A stretch of 64,000 nt of DNA from Haloterrigena salifodinae. Lineage in GTDB: Archaea > Halobacteriota > Halobacteria > Halobacteriales > Natrialbaceae. The position numbers were made by a program, and so were the translations under genes. The DNA is taken from contig NZ_RQWN01000002.1 in assembly GCF_003977755.1 (NCBI RefSeq), positions 620,001 to 684,000 on the forward strand. Reading direction: 5' to 3'. Shown here piece by piece: positions 63,349-64,000 of the stretch. Position 1 is the first letter of the stretch. Every line of letters begins with the position of its first letter. A model generated the notes under the pieces. The model saw nothing but the letters and a program-made list of their open reading frames with translations. It was not told the DNA's origin and did no database searches.

Positions 63349-64000
63349 CTACTCGGTGGCCGGCGAGGGCGTACACATCGTCACGTCGCCGTTCGTGTAC
63401 ACGGTGGCCTGGTCCGGGCGACAGAGGCGGTCCACGGTGGCCTGTTCGATCCGACCCTGCCCGTCGGCGTTATTGAAGTAGACCGCCTCGTTCGCGGCGG
63501 TCGTCCGATAGACCACGTAGTTGTGATCGGCGGTCCCGCCCGCTGGGACCGTCGCGATGTCCGTCGACGGATAGGCACCTGTGCGGCTGAACAGCGTCTG
63601 ATACGGATGGTCAGTGTACAGCCCCTGGTCGCGTCGGAGCTCGTCGCCGTCGGGCGAACCGGTCATCTCGCCGATCGAGCCAACCGCAGCTAGTTCCGAC
63701 TCCGTGTAGGCGAGTTGTTCTTGGTGGTCCTCGAAGACCGGGTTGTCGATGTTGCTCTCCGTCGCGAAGAGCATCGCGCCCGGATAGACGAGCGTGAACA
63801 GCAACAGGACGGCGACGACGAGCGCCGGCGCGAGTCCGCGGTCGAGGGTCCGCAGCCCGATCGCGCCGAGAATCGCCATCGGCGCGTAGAGGAACGCGAA
63901 CCAGCGGTTCGGGATGAACGAGTGGATCCCGAACATCGGGAAGCCCATGACGAACACGAGCATGAACGCCGTCGCCAGCAGCAGCGTGAACACCGACTGC
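63349..64000 (-). CDS. C-terminal part of a multi-pass membrane protein (gene continues beyond the window)
   Basis: About 216 residues are seen, truncated by the window edge. Three hydrophobic segments (about the first 20 residues, FLYAPMAILGAIGL, and APALVVAVLLLFTLVYP) are followed by a soluble domain of about 140 residues with EYF-type aromatic motifs, for example YVVYRTTAANEAVYF and a final VTMCTPSPATE. The layout resembles the C-terminus of large haloarchaeal membrane glycosyltransferase-like or oligosaccharyl-transferase-like proteins of surface-glycan clusters, but the part present is not enough for assignment. The methionine at 63993 (GTG) is internal. Confidence 0.65.
   Translation of the reverse strand, partial: QSVFTLLLATAFMLVFVMGFPMFGIHSFIPNRWFAFLYAPMAILGAIGLRTLDRGLAPALVVAVLLLFTLVYPGAMLFATESNIDNPVFEDHQEQLAYTESELAAVGSIGEMTGSPDGDELRRDQGLYTDHPYQTLFSRTGAYPSTDIATVPAGGTADHNYVVYRTTAANEAVYFNNADGQGRIEQATVDRLCRPDQATVYTNGDVTMCTPSPATE

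Overview
The window is chromosomal DNA from a haloarchaeon (class Halobacteria, probably a Natrialbales-type genus). The genes are GC-rich with acidic products. Several families are typical of this class: a HalOD1-type protein, two DUF7344-type regulators, a Bat-like HTH_10 regulator, an NADH-dehydrogenase operon without nuoEFG, a haloarchaeal phosphomevalonate decarboxylase and a free-standing methylmalonyl-CoA mutase catalytic subunit. Many promoters have a TATA-like box 25-35 nt before a leaderless or nearly leaderless start codon.

Bases 1 to about 25,250 are mostly housekeeping. They hold the end of flap endonuclease FEN-1, a MEDS/triple-GAF histidine kinase, oxidoreductases, an Lrp regulator, mevalonate-pathway decarboxylase, endonuclease III, an NAD-kinase-like protein that has lost its catalytic motifs, an M28 peptidase and a polyprenyl diphosphate synthase. 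A group of small membrane proteins follows, like those usually found beside cytochrome-oxidase genes. Acetyl-CoA synthetase, methylmalonyl-CoA mutase, a tiny zinc-finger protein, a CBS-ParB protein and a TrkA-N/DHH protein complete the section. Bases 25,307-35,798 are one tightly overlapping minus-strand operon, nuoA-B-CD-H-I-J1-J2-K-L-M-N, encoding the membrane arm and quinone module of complex I. Then come purE and purK, a soluble chemotaxis transducer, ribH and an aminotransferase.

The character changes near 42-43 kb. A multiply frameshifted HNH-endonuclease pseudogene is followed by an intron-containing tRNA-Gln(UUG). The last 24 bases of that tRNA are repeated exactly 101 bp downstream, which looks like an attachment-site scar. 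From there to the window end is an accessory surface-polysaccharide region: an alkaline-phosphatase-superfamily enzyme, a Bat-like regulator, a Tat-exported beta-helix protein, a flippase, two family 2 glycosyltransferases, an ATP-grasp protein, an asparagine-synthetase-like protein without the glutaminase cysteine, a Tat-exported zinc deacylase fused to a PKD-like domain, two polysaccharide-deacetylase-like lipoproteins (one lacking its catalytic residues), two membrane-anchored DUF7344-type regulators, a DUF1616 protein and the end of a multi-pass membrane protein.

The most interesting possibilities are in this last region. Cytoplasmic ligase-like enzymes (ATP-grasp, AsnB-like) sit beside exported amide and acetyl hydrolases, suggesting an amide- or amino-acid-decorated surface polymer. 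A compact element of two long hairpins around a run of five G-tracts (16,471-16,580) also stands out. No CRISPR array, rRNA, complete insertion sequence or integrase was seen.
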